Source of the DNA: Rhodovulum marinum
Lineage (GTDB): Bacteria > Pseudomonadota > Alphaproteobacteria > Rhodobacterales > Rhodobacteraceae
Assembly (NCBI RefSeq): GCF_004343075.1
Contig: NZ_SLXP01000009.1
Coordinates: 97,790 to 161,789, forward strand
Direction of reading: 5' to 3'
DNA length: 64,000 nucleotides
Within the stretch, counting starts at the first letter, position 1; each line of letters opens with the position of its first letter. The translations under genes were made by a program, and so were the position numbers. The notes under the pieces were generated by a model, which made no database searches, was not told where the DNA came from, and saw only the letters and a program-made list of their open reading frames with translations. Positions 28,972 through 37,430 of the stretch are shown one piece after another.

Positions 28972-29529
28972 TCAGACGGACTCGGCGACCATGTTCACCG
29001 GCCGCTTGAAGGTGTTGAACACCGGCGACCAGTTGCAGACATGCGCGATCAACTCGTCGATCTCGGCCTGCGGGCAGTCGGCCTTCATGTCGACCTTGAT
29101 CCGCACGTCGGTAAAGCCCACGGGCTTTTCGCTGGTGTCCCCGGTGCCCCAGACCGCGGTGATGTTCAGATCGCCCTCGAGTTCCAGTTCCAGCGATTGC
29201 ACCGCGATGCCCCGGGCGATGGCGTTGGCGTGCAGCCCCACCGCGATGCACGACCCCAGCGCGGCCAGCGACGCCTCGGACGGGTTCGGCGCGGTGTCGT
29301 CGCCCAGAAGCCCCGGCGGCTCGTCCACGATATAGGGTTCCAGGTCGCGGATATAGTTCGCGTGGCGGAACCGGCCTTCGGCCACGGTCTTGCATTTTAG
29401 CGTCTTGACGGCCTTGGGGTCGGCCTTGCCCTTTGCGATCAGCTCGTCCAGCCCCTCTTTCGAGATCGGGTCGAGGCCTGCGGTCTCGGGCATCAGGCAG
29501 CCGGTCAGGGCAGTTGCGGGTTCGGACAT
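28972..29529 (-). CDS. OsmC-family protein
   Basis: A 185-residue OsmC/Ohr-fold protein. The two redox cysteines are visible: Cys94 in AALGSCIAVGLHANA and Cys165 in HVCNWSPVF. Family members reduce organic hydroperoxides or act on thiol/persulfide chemistry. The start at 29529 (MSEPATALTG) has GGAGG upstream; an earlier in-frame start at 29574 overlaps the permease gene. It lies between the permease and the acyl-CoA-dehydrogenase-like gene in the TetR-linked cluster. Confidence 0.85.
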   Translation of the reverse strand: MSEPATALTGCLMPETAGLDPISKEGLDELIAKGKADPKAVKTLKCKTVAEGRFRHANYIRDLEPYIVDEPPGLLGDDTAPNPSEASLAALGSCIAVGLHANAIARGIAVQSLELELEGDLNITAVWGTGDTSEKPVGFTDVRIKVDMKADCPQAEIDELIAHVCNWSPVFNTFKRPVNMVAESV

Positions 29530-29570
29530 GGTTTTCCTCCTTGGGTTTCGATGGGTTGCGTGTCTAAGGG

Positions 29571-30386
29571 TCAATGGGTGTCGCGCACCCAGTTGAACTT
29601 GCGGATGGCGGCGCTGGCGGCGCTGTCGAGCGCAAAGCCGATCACCCCGATCACCACCACGGTCGCGGCCAGCCGGTCGTAATCCAGCGTGTCGCGGGCA
29701 TCGTTGATGGCATAGCCAAGCCCCGAGGTGACACCCAGGTATTCGGCGGGCACCAGAACCACCCAGGCCACACCCAGGGCCAGCCGGATACCGGTCAGGA
29801 TGTCGACCGCGATCGCGGGCAGGATCACCACGAACAGCATGTGAAACGGGTTGGCCCCCAGGTTACGCGCGACCTTGAGCCAGGCCGGGTCGATCCGGCG
29901 CAACCCCGCGGCGGTCGAGAACAGGATCGGCCAGACCGCCGCCACGGCGATCAGGAACACGATGGCACCGTCCCAGGTATCGAACGCCATCACCGCGATC
30001 GGCATCCAGGACAGGGGCGAAATCATGCGCAGGAACTGGAACGGAATATTGGTGATCTCGCGCAGCCGTGCCATCCGGCCGATCAGGATGCCCACCGGCA
30101 CCCCGATCGCCGCGGCCAGCGCCATGCCTGCCCCCACGCGATAGAGCGACGGCAAGGTCATCTCGACCACCTCGCCGGATCCCAGCATGGACCACAGCCG
30201 CCGCAGCGTGGGTTCCGGCGCGAAATTGGCAAAGGCGAACAGGTCCGGGTTGTCGGCCACCGCGCGCCCGCCCAGCCACCACAGCCCGAGCAGAAGCCCG
30301 ATGCCGATGGCGGCGTTCAGCGGTCCGCGCAGACGCGCAAGCGAGGGCATCCCCGCCCTGATCGGTGCATCGGCGACCGCGGTCAT
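29571..30386 (-). CDS. ABC transporter permease, NrtB/SsuC type
   Basis: A 271-residue inner-membrane permease with about six membrane segments. It contains the cytoplasmic coupling sequence for the ATPase, AAGLRRIDPAWLKVARNLGA, typical of the nitrate/sulfonate/taurine branch. The start codon overlaps the stop of the binding-protein gene (ATGA). With the neighbouring binding protein and ATPase it forms a complete importer. Confidence 0.88.
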   Translation of the reverse strand: MTAVADAPIRAGMPSLARLRGPLNAAIGIGLLLGLWWLGGRAVADNPDLFAFANFAPEPTLRRLWSMLGSGEVVEMTLPSLYRVGAGMALAAAIGVPVGILIGRMARLREITNIPFQFLRMISPLSWMPIAVMAFDTWDGAIVFLIAVAAVWPILFSTAAGLRRIDPAWLKVARNLGANPFHMLFVVILPAIAVDILTGIRLALGVAWVVLVPAEYLGVTSGLGYAINDARDTLDYDRLAATVVVIGVIGFALDSAASAAIRKFNWVRDTH

Positions 30387-31654
30387 AGCTTCATGATCTC
30401 TTCGCGGGTGTAGGGATCGTCTCCGCCCGCCACCGAGGGATCGTTCTTCCAGTCGGGGTACTTCTCGAGCGCGGCCTTGACGAAGGCATAGTCCACCAGG
30501 TCCTCGGCCACGAAATCGGGATCCAGCCCGTCAAGGAACGTGGTCTCGCCCGAGACGACCGTCTCGTTCATCGCGCGCACGATCATCTTGGTTGCCGAGG
30601 GATAGGGCCAGGGCTGGAAATCGATCCGCCCGTTCCGATACTCGCCCTCGTTCACGATGGCGCCGCTTTCCAGGTAGTCCGGGTTGTCGGCATAAAGCGT
30701 CATCGCGCGTTTCACGACCGGCGCGGGCGCGGGAAGATACCCCATGCCGTCCTTGGACAGCAGTTCAGCCACCTCTTCCTTGTTCTGGCTGGCATAGACG
30801 CTGGCCCGGACCACGGCGTTCATCACCTTCTGGGTCCATTCCGGCTTGGCCGTGGTCACCTGTTCGTTCATGCAGACCACGCAGCAGGGATGGTTCTTCC
30901 AGATATCGCCGGTAAAGCGCAGCATCCGCGCGCCGGCCATCAATTCGCCCAGCGCATTGAACGGCTCGGCGACGATATAGGCGTCGATCTTCCGGGCCGC
31001 GAGCGCGGGCGGCATCTCGGGCGGTGGCAGGACCTGAAGGTTGCACTCGTCGGCGGCCAGCGGTTCGCCCTGGGCCTTGATCACCGGTTTGATGCCCGCC
31101 GCGCGCAGTGCGTATTGCAGCACGATATTGTGCATCGAGTACCAGAACGGCACCGCGACCTGCTTGCCGCCGAGACCAGCGAAATCGGTTACGTCGGTAT
31201 GGCGCCCCACCACCAGCGCGGAGCCGTTGGTATGCGCCCACGCCATCACCTTGACCGGGAAATCGTTGTTGTAGCGCATCCAGACCGGGATCGGTTTCAG
31301 GAAGTGGACCAGGTTGAACTTGCCCGCCGCAAAGCCCTCGATCAGTGGCGACCAGCCACGGATCAGCGTGGGCTTTTCAGCCTCTAGGCCCTCGTCGGCG
31401 TAGAATCCCTTGGCATGGGCCACCAAGAGCGGCGTGGCATCCGTGATCGGCAGGTAACCGATGCGCAGCACGTCATCCTCGGCCGCGGCGGCCATGCGGG
31501 GCCGACCGCCCAGGATCGTGGCCAGCGCCGCCGACAGCCCGCCGGCGGCCAGCATGTCAAGCGTCTGCCGCCGGCCGGCATCGACCCCGTCATGTCCACA
31601 ACAGGCACGGTGCAGGTCATGGGCGTGGCCCGGTTTGCGGGGGCTCTGGCTCAT
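30383..31654 (-). CDS. NrtA-like periplasmic binding protein
   Basis: A 423-residue binding protein of the nitrate/cyanate/bicarbonate (NrtA/CmpA) branch. A twin-arginine-like signal sits after a ~27-residue leader (RRQTLDMLAAGGLSAALATI). The leader has a His/Cys patch (HRACCGHDG). The mature protein shares with the SBP of the neighbouring cyanase operon the blocks YSMHN, LPPPEMP and IW..HPCC. The ligand is unknown; a small anion is likely. It follows the ATPase gene after 12 bases. Confidence 0.85.
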   Translation of the reverse strand: MSQSPRKPGHAHDLHRACCGHDGVDAGRRQTLDMLAAGGLSAALATILGGRPRMAAAAEDDVLRIGYLPITDATPLLVAHAKGFYADEGLEAEKPTLIRGWSPLIEGFAAGKFNLVHFLKPIPVWMRYNNDFPVKVMAWAHTNGSALVVGRHTDVTDFAGLGGKQVAVPFWYSMHNIVLQYALRAAGIKPVIKAQGEPLAADECNLQVLPPPEMPPALAARKIDAYIVAEPFNALGELMAGARMLRFTGDIWKNHPCCVVCMNEQVTTAKPEWTQKVMNAVVRASVYASQNKEEVAELLSKDGMGYLPAPAPVVKRAMTLYADNPDYLESGAIVNEGEYRNGRIDFQPWPYPSATKMIVRAMNETVVSGETTFLDGLDPDFVAEDLVDYAFVKAALEKYPDWKNDPSVAGGDDPYTREEIMKL

Positions 31655-31666
31655 CTGGCGTCTCCT

Positions 31667-32527
31667 TCAGATTGTCTGGGGCGCGGCGGCGGTGTCGATG
31701 TCCGCCACCCGGGAATACAGGCCCATCAGCCGGTCATGGGCGCGCTGGAACGCCTCGCAGGTGCCCTGCCGGGCGGGCTCGTCCAACTCGATCGTCACGT
31801 CCTCTGCGATGCGTCCTGGATTGGCCCTCAGCACCAGCACCCGGTCGGCCATCCGCACCGCCTCGGCCACGTCATGGGTGACCAGCACCAGCGTCAGGCC
31901 CAGCCCGCGGGCGATCTGGCGGACATCCTGCTGCAGGTTGCGCCGGGTAAAGGCGTCGAGCGCCGAGAACGGTTCGTCCAGCAAAAGCACCTCGGGGCGC
32001 GGCGCCAGCGATCGGGCCAACGCGACTCGCTGCTGCTGGCCGCCGGACAGTTCCTGCGCGTTGCGGTCGGCAAAGGCGGACAAATCGACAAGGTCCAGCA
32101 CTTCGGGCACGCGGGTCGCGATCTGCCCGGACCGGCCGGTGAAGCGAAGCCCCAGCGCCACGTTCTGCGCCACCGTCATCCACGGGTAAAGCGAAGGCGC
32201 CTGGAACATCATCACCCAGCGCGGCGACGGCCCCTGCACGGTATTGCCGTTGATCACCACCTCGCCCAGGGCGGGTTGTGACAGGCCCGACAGCATGTGC
32301 AAGAGCGTGGACTTGCCACAACCGGACCGGCCCAGCAGGGCTACGACCTCGCCCGGCTGGATCTCGAAATCCATCGCCTCGAGTACCGGGCCGTCGGCAC
32401 GCCGATAGCTGTGGCCAAGGCCCCGCACGGCGACATGCGCCCCGGCAGGCACCCGGCGGCGCGGCGTGTCGGCGGGCGCCGGGCCGGTGGTCTGGGACAT
32501 GTCGCGCATCTCGGCCTCGTCGAACAT
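31667..32527 (-). CDS. ABC transporter ATPase, NrtD/SsuB type
   Basis: A 286-residue ATPase: Walker A GRSGCGKST, signature LSGGQQQR, Walker B LLLDEP and the following D-loop. A 34-residue polar N-terminal extension precedes the ABC domain. It is the promoter-proximal gene of the minus-strand cluster that runs to 25563, and its start faces the TetR gene across a 348-base region. Confidence 0.9.
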   Translation of the reverse strand: MFDEAEMRDMSQTTGPAPADTPRRRVPAGAHVAVRGLGHSYRRADGPVLEAMDFEIQPGEVVALLGRSGCGKSTLLHMLSGLSQPALGEVVINGNTVQGPSPRWVMMFQAPSLYPWMTVAQNVALGLRFTGRSGQIATRVPEVLDLVDLSAFADRNAQELSGGQQQRVALARSLAPRPEVLLLDEPFSALDAFTRRNLQQDVRQIARGLGLTLVLVTHDVAEAVRMADRVLVLRANPGRIAEDVTIELDEPARQGTCEAFQRAHDRLMGLYSRVADIDTAAAPQTI

Positions 32528-32875
32528 TCTGTGCGATTCCCGCTGTGGTGATCAGGGCTGTCGTGAACGAACCGTTCTGTCTTGTTTTGATCTTTTGGAA
32601 TCGTTCTCACCCGGTCAAACATCCCCACCTGATCTTAGGCCGCCATCCCGAAATTGACCCAATTTTGTGCGAAAAATATCCAGTTTCGCCAAGATTCCCG
32701 CCAGAGAACTTGCGAGTCTGCCGACCATGCCCATTTTGCAGGCGCCGCAGCGCCTTGTCGAAAAGAGCATACCGTTCTGTCTATTTTTCTTGCATCTGCC
32801 GCAAGATCGCGCCACGATCCACCTTGACGTGAACAGGCGGCGTAGACCGCCGGATCGGACAGAACGAGACAGGCG
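32528..32875. promoter_or_regulatory. Divergent TetR/ABC promoter region with repeated operator-like sites
   Basis: Non-coding region between the ABC operon and tetR. The 12-base string ACCGTTCTGTCT occurs at 32571-32582 and again at 32771-32782, exactly 200 bases apart; the core CGTTCTGTC also occurs inverted at 32857-32865, just before tetR. The first copy sits in a small palindrome, GAACG-AAC-CGTTC (32565-32577). Stretches of T/A in an otherwise GC-rich sequence fit promoters. These are plausible TetR binding sites for both directions. Confidence 0.5.
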
Positions 32876-33511
32876 ATGAACGAATTGGCCCCTGCGAGAC
32901 CGAAGGCCGAACACTGCGAGCGCTGGAGCATCGCGGCCGCCCCCGCCGATACGGCACGCGGGCGGATCATGGCGGCGGCGGCACATCTTTTCTGCCATCA
33001 CGGGTTCGCGGCGACCGGGGTCGACGCGGTGGTGGCGCGCGCGGGCACGGCCAAGGCCACCCTGTACAAGCACTTCCCGTCCAAGGACGAGTTGATCGCG
33101 GCCGTACTCGAGGCAGAGGGGGCGGCGTGGCGGACCTGGTTCTTTGGCCGGTTGCGCGCCGTTCAGGGTCCGCCGCAGGCACGTCTTTTGGCGGTGTTCG
33201 ACATCCTTGGGGAATGGTTCGCCGACGACCAGTTCTATGGCTGCCCCTTCATCAACGCGATCGCCGAGTTCGACACCGGCGATTCCGCGATCCGCGAGAC
33301 GGCGATGCGGCACAAGACGCACCTTGTCACCTGGCTGACCGCCCACGCTATCGAGATGGGCGCCCCCGACCCCAAGGCGGTGGCGCGTGCGCTAGTGGTG
33401 TTGATCGACGGGGCGATCGTCGCCGCCCAAGGCGCGCGCGATCCGGGTTTTGCCGCCGAGGCAAAGGCGCTGGCGCGCACCTACCTTGATTCGCTGACCA
33501 TCCCGGCCTGA
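32876..33511 (+). CDS. TetR-family regulator
   Basis: A 211-residue repressor-type protein. A ~25-residue leader is followed by the TetR helix-turn-helix (RIMAAAAHLFCHHGFAATGV, then AGTAKATLYKHFPSKDELI), and a larger C-terminal ligand domain with GCPFINAIAEF. The effector is unknown. It is divergent from the importer/flavoprotein operon and convergent with cynS, so its most likely target is the operon at 25563-32527 and itself. Confidence 0.85.
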   Translation: MNELAPARPKAEHCERWSIAAAPADTARGRIMAAAAHLFCHHGFAATGVDAVVARAGTAKATLYKHFPSKDELIAAVLEAEGAAWRTWFFGRLRAVQGPPQARLLAVFDILGEWFADDQFYGCPFINAIAEFDTGDSAIRETAMRHKTHLVTWLTAHAIEMGAPDPKAVARALVVLIDGAIVAAQGARDPGFAAEAKALARTYLDSLTIPA

Positions 33512-33541
33512 TCGCCATCGACGGGATCGCCCCAACCAAAA

Positions 33542-33566
33542 CGGGGCGGCCCCCGGTGCCGCCCCG
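33542..33566. terminator. Terminator between tetR and cynS
   Basis: A hairpin with stem GGGGCGGC/GCCGCCCC (extendable by one C-G pair) and a seven-base loop lies between the convergent tetR and cynS genes. On the minus strand it is followed by GTTTTGG, so it would work best as a rho-independent terminator for the cynS operon. Confidence 0.6.
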
Positions 33567-33586
33567 CCATATCGCGCCCCGGCCGC

Positions 33587-34057
33587 TTACCAGGAATTGT
33601 AGGCCAGGTACTTGCCCGACATCTCGATCTTGACCCGGTCGCCCTTGGGGTGTTCCACCCGGGTGATCTGCATGTCGAAGTCGATGGCCGACATGATGCC
33701 GTCACCGAATTTCTCATGGATCAGCGCCTTGATCGTGGGGCCATAGACGCCGACGATTTCATACAGGCGATAGATGCACGGATCGGTCGGCACCGCCTGT
33801 TCCCAGATCTTGGTCGGGCTTTCCTCCAGCACCAGCGCCGCCTCTTGCGGCAGGCCAAGGACCTTGACCAGCGCCTCGGCCTTGTCCTTGGGCATCGCGT
33901 TCATGCCCATCGCGGCGGAATGGGTCCAGACCGGCGACATGCCGATCTTTTCGGCGATGCCTTCCCATGTCATGCCGGCCTGTTTCTTGGCCGACAGGAT
34001 CATCGCGGTCACGTCTTCCTTGGTCATCATGCTCATGGCGAAACTCTCGTCTTTCAT
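33587..34057 (-). CDS. cynS: Cyanase
   Basis: A 156-residue cyanate hydratase, which converts cyanate and bicarbonate to ammonia and carbon dioxide. The family length is ~156. The catalytic triad equivalent to E. coli Arg96, Glu99 and Ser122 is present as Arg97, Glu100 and Ser123, within IYRLYEIVGVYG and HEKFGDGIMSAIDF. The N-terminal half is the helical domain used in decamer assembly. A GGGAG site precedes the ATG. It is the last gene of an operon with an NrtA-like importer, 17 bases after the ATPase gene. No carbonic anhydrase gene is adjacent. Confidence 0.95.
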   Translation of the reverse strand: MKDESFAMSMMTKEDVTAMILSAKKQAGMTWEGIAEKIGMSPVWTHSAAMGMNAMPKDKAEALVKVLGLPQEAALVLEESPTKIWEQAVPTDPCIYRLYEIVGVYGPTIKALIHEKFGDGIMSAIDFDMQITRVEHPKGDRVKIEMSGKYLAYNSW

Positions 34058-34074
34058 GGTGGGTCTCCCTTCTT

Positions 34075-35004
34075 TCAGATATTGACGGCCCGCAGGGCCG
34101 GGGGCGTCCGCGCCCCGGAGGGTTCGGGCTCGGCCTCTTCGGCCTCGCCCTCGGCGGTCAGGTCGATATGCACGCGCGCGGGCCGCTGCATGCCGCCGTC
34201 GGCCGGCTGCCCCGCCAGTTCGCGCGACCGGATGCCGAGGAACTGCACCAGGTGGTTGCGGATCGCATAATAGTTGGGATGCTCGACGATCGCGGTGCGG
34301 TTGCGCGGCCGCGGAATGGTGATCTCGACCGATTCCGCGACGCGCGCATAGGGGCCGTTCGTCATCAAGAGGATCCGGTCGGCCAGAAGGATCGCTTCGT
34401 CGATGTCATGGGTGATCATGAACACTGTCTGGTTCGACCCACGCCAGATCTTCAGCAACTCGTCCTGGATCGTGCCCCGGGTCAGCGCGTCCAGCGCGCC
34501 GAAGGGTTCGTCCAGCAGCAAAAGCTTGGGGTGGTTGGCAAAGGCCCGCGCGATCGACACCCTTTGACGCATGCCGCCCGACAGCTGGCTGGGCTTGCGG
34601 TGCACCACGTCGCCCTTAAGCCCCACCATCTCGAGGTATTTCAGCGAGTGTTCGCGGACCTCGGCGCGGGACCATTTCGGATGCCGGGCGGCCACGCCGA
34701 AGGTGACGTTGGCCAGCGTGCTGAGCCAAGGCAGCAGCGAGTAGTTCTGGAACACCACGCCGCGGTCAAGGCTCGGCCCCGACACCTCTTGCCCGTCCAT
34801 GATCACCGCGCCGGACGTGGGCTCGGCCAGCCCGGCGAGGATGTTCATGATGGTGGACTTGCCACAGCCCGAATGGCCCAGGATGCAGACGAACTCCCCT
34901 TCCTCGACGGTGAAGCTCGCGTTCTCGAACACGGTCAGTTCGCCGCCCTGCCCGTCCGGATAGCGCTGGGTCAGGTTCTCGATGCTCAGGAATGACTTGC
35001 TCAT
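34075..35004 (-). CDS. ABC transporter ATPase, nitrate/cyanate type
   Basis: A 309-residue ATPase with Walker A GHSGCGKST, signature QLSGGMRQR and Walker B LLLLDEPFGALDAL. A C-terminal extension of ~50 residues beyond the ABC domain is rich in acidic residues and proline. The start at 35004 (MSKSFLSIEN) was chosen over the longer frame, which runs into the permease gene. It belongs to the cyanase operon and probably powers cyanate uptake, inferred from context. Confidence 0.88.
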   Translation of the reverse strand: MSKSFLSIENLTQRYPDGQGGELTVFENASFTVEEGEFVCILGHSGCGKSTIMNILAGLAEPTSGAVIMDGQEVSGPSLDRGVVFQNYSLLPWLSTLANVTFGVAARHPKWSRAEVREHSLKYLEMVGLKGDVVHRKPSQLSGGMRQRVSIARAFANHPKLLLLDEPFGALDALTRGTIQDELLKIWRGSNQTVFMITHDIDEAILLADRILLMTNGPYARVAESVEITIPRPRNRTAIVEHPNYYAIRNHLVQFLGIRSRELAGQPADGGMQRPARVHIDLTAEGEAEEAEPEPSGARTPPALRAVNI

Positions 35005-35015
35005 GGTCCTGCCTC

Positions 35016-35849
35016 CTATTCCGCGTAGGCCACGGCCCGCTGAAGCTGCCCGAAGGCTGCATCCAGCAACATGCCGACGACGCCGATCATGAGGATCGAG
35101 AAGATGACCGATGTAAGGTCGAGGTTGTTCCACTCGTTCCAGACGTAATACCCGATCCCGGTGCCCCCCACGAGCATCTCGGCCGCGACGATCACCAGCC
35201 ACGCAATACCTATGGAAATCCGCATGCCGGTCACGATGGTCGGCGCTGCGGCGGGCAGGATCACGGTGAACGCGGTTTTCAACGGCCCCAGTTCATGTGT
35301 GCGGGCGACGTTGACCCAGTCCTTGCGGACACCCGCCACGCCGAAGGCGGTGTTGATCAGCATAGGCCAGATCGAGCAGATGAAGATCACGAAGATCGCG
35401 CTGGCCTCGCTGTCCTGGATGATGAACAGCGCCAGTGGCATCCATGCCAGCGGCGAGATCGGGCGCAGCACCTGGATGAACGGGTTCAGCGCCCGGTAGG
35501 CCACCGGCGACATCCCGATCAGGAACCCCAGCGGGATCGCCACCAGCGCCGCCATCAGGTATCCTGTCAGCACCCGGTAGATCGAGTAGCCGATCTGAAT
35601 CCCGATCCCCTTGTCGTTGGGGCCCGCGTCGTAGAACGGGTTCGACAGCTGCTCCCACGCCTTGGCCAGCACCTGGCTTGGCGGCGGCACGCCCGCCTTT
35701 GGCGCGCCCCCACCGGTCAGGCGTTCGTACTCGGTCAACTCGCCCACGGCCTTCTGCGCGGGGATGGACAACTCCCACACAAGGAGCCCCACCACCAGCA
35801 TGACGATCGACAGAAGGGCCGCGCGCTGGTTCAGCGACAGCTTGTCCAT
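35016..35849 (-). CDS. ABC transporter permease, nitrate/cyanate type
   Basis: A 277-residue permease with an N-terminal membrane segment, a ~60-residue periplasmic region and then the transmembrane core with VAGVRKDWVNVARTHELGP as the coupling sequence. Related to NrtB. It lies three bases after the binding-protein gene ends and eleven bases before the ATPase starts. Confidence 0.88.
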   Translation of the reverse strand: MDKLSLNQRAALLSIVMLVVGLLVWELSIPAQKAVGELTEYERLTGGGAPKAGVPPPSQVLAKAWEQLSNPFYDAGPNDKGIGIQIGYSIYRVLTGYLMAALVAIPLGFLIGMSPVAYRALNPFIQVLRPISPLAWMPLALFIIQDSEASAIFVIFICSIWPMLINTAFGVAGVRKDWVNVARTHELGPLKTAFTVILPAAAPTIVTGMRISIGIAWLVIVAAEMLVGGTGIGYYVWNEWNNLDLTSVIFSILMIGVVGMLLDAAFGQLQRAVAYAE

Positions 35850-35852
35850 GGC

Positions 35853-37241
35853 TCAGCTCTTCCCGATCGCGAAGCTTTGCACATAGGCCTCGGGCTCTGC
35901 CGGATCGAAGGTCTTGCCCATGATCGTGTGCGACTTGTAGGTGATGTCCGGCGCCTCGTATCCGAGCGACTCCATCACCTTCTTGCAGTCGGCGGCCAGA
36001 TAGACCTGCTCGGCCACGGCCCTGTAATCGACATCGCCCTCGATATAGCCCCAGCGTTTCATCTGGGTCAGGATCCAGACCCCCATCGAGTGCCAGGGGA
36101 ACGGGTCGAAGTCGATCCGGTCGGGCACCTGCTTCACCTCGCCCAGGCCGTCGGCATAGGTGCCCGTCAGCACCTGTTCGACCACCGGGACCGGTTGGTT
36201 GAGATAGTTGGTGGGCGAGATCGCCTCGGCGATTTCCTTGCGGTTGGCGGGGTCCGAGGCGTATTGCGTCGCGTCCACGATTGATTTCAGCAGCGCGCCA
36301 TAGGTGTTGGGCAGGTTTTCGGCAAAGGCCAACGGCGCGGCGAAGGCGCAGCAGGGATGGCCTTCCCAGATATCCTTGGTCAGCGTGTGGATGAACCCGA
36401 TGCCTTCCCAGACCGCGCGCTGGTTGAACGGGTCGGGCGAGAGATAGCCGTCGAGGTTGCCCGCCCGCAGGTTGGCGACCATCTCGGGCGGCGGCACCAC
36501 GCGGATCTGGATGTCGACGTCCGGATCGAGGCCGTATTCCGCAACGTAGTAGCGCAGCAGAAAGTTGTGCATCGAGTATTCGAACGGCACCCCGAAGGTG
36601 AAGCCTTTCCACTGTTTCGGGTCGCGCTTGTCCAGGTGCTCGTTCGACAGCACGATGGCCTGGCCGTTGATGTTCTCGACCGCGGGCATGATGTAGGGCG
36701 TGGCAACGGAACCGGCGCCCAGCGTCATTGCCAGCGGCATCGGCGTCAGCATGTGGCTGGCGTCGTATTCGCCCGACAGCGACTTGTCGCGGGCCACGGC
36801 CCAGCCGGCGGTCTTGATCACCTTGGCGTTCAGCCCGTGACGTTCGTAGAAGCCCATCGGCTGGGCCATGATGATCGGCGTGGCGCAGGTGATCGGCACG
36901 AAGCCGATGTTCAGATCGGTCTTTTCCGGCGCGCCGAGATTGTCGAGGATCGCCGCCTTGGCCTTGTCCAGCGGAAAGACCGAGGCCAGCGCTGCGGCCA
37001 CCGTGCTGCCGCCCAGCATCCCCATGAAGGACCGGCGACCGATCTCGCTTTGCCCGAAAACCGAACGGACGACAGCACTTTCGACGGCGCGTTCAAGCAT
37101 CGCTTCGGTGCTGGCGGGCAGGGCGTCGCGGGCCGCCTCGCGCGATATCGCGCCGGCGCTGCAGGCAATGCACCCGCATTCGGCGCCGTGGCGCAGATCG
37201 GTGTCGGAAGAGAACGGATTTCCCAGGCTCTTGATCGGCAT
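35853..37241 (-). CDS. NrtA/CynA-like binding protein with Cys-rich leader
   Basis: A 462-residue binding protein for a small anion, probably cyanate given the adjacent cyanase. Its N-terminus is unusual: a CGCIAC motif (Cys22, 24, 27) in a ~67-residue leader precedes a twin-arginine-type signal, RRSFMGMLGGSTVAAALAS. The mature part shares YSMHN, VPPPEM and DIWEGHPCCAF blocks with the binding protein of the neighbouring TetR-linked operon. ATG 37241 has a GAGGGG site; a start at 37271 is possible. First gene of the operon. Confidence 0.85.
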   Translation of the reverse strand: MPIKSLGNPFSSDTDLRHGAECGCIACSAGAISREAARDALPASTEAMLERAVESAVVRSVFGQSEIGRRSFMGMLGGSTVAAALASVFPLDKAKAAILDNLGAPEKTDLNIGFVPITCATPIIMAQPMGFYERHGLNAKVIKTAGWAVARDKSLSGEYDASHMLTPMPLAMTLGAGSVATPYIMPAVENINGQAIVLSNEHLDKRDPKQWKGFTFGVPFEYSMHNFLLRYYVAEYGLDPDVDIQIRVVPPPEMVANLRAGNLDGYLSPDPFNQRAVWEGIGFIHTLTKDIWEGHPCCAFAAPLAFAENLPNTYGALLKSIVDATQYASDPANRKEIAEAISPTNYLNQPVPVVEQVLTGTYADGLGEVKQVPDRIDFDPFPWHSMGVWILTQMKRWGYIEGDVDYRAVAEQVYLAADCKKVMESLGYEAPDITYKSHTIMGKTFDPAEPEAYVQSFAIGKS

Positions 37242-37388
37242 GTCGACCCCTCGTGTTTTGACCTGAGACAAGTCTAAAGAGGAGCCACGCGAAAAAGACA
37301 GACCTGTACGCCGCAGACGCGCCCAGATCTAAACAATTGTTAAAAAATACTTTTTATCCAACGCTCGCATTTCAGTTATCATGACTTT

Positions 37389-37401
37389 TCGTAATTTACG
37401 A
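37389..37401. promoter_or_regulatory. Candidate operator in the cyn/regulator divergent region
   Basis: A perfect inverted repeat TCGTAA-T-TTACGA lies in the short AT-rich gap between the divergent binding-protein and regulator genes. No clear -24/-12 (GG/GC) sigma-54 promoter was found here on either strand. Confidence 0.4.
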
Positions 37402-37430
37402 TCTTTCGTGTTTGATCTCGCCGCACCGCG

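Noticed and set aside
37242..37430. A sigma-54 promoter before the cyanase operon
   Set aside because: Searched for a GG/GC -24/-12 pair on both strands and found no convincing match.
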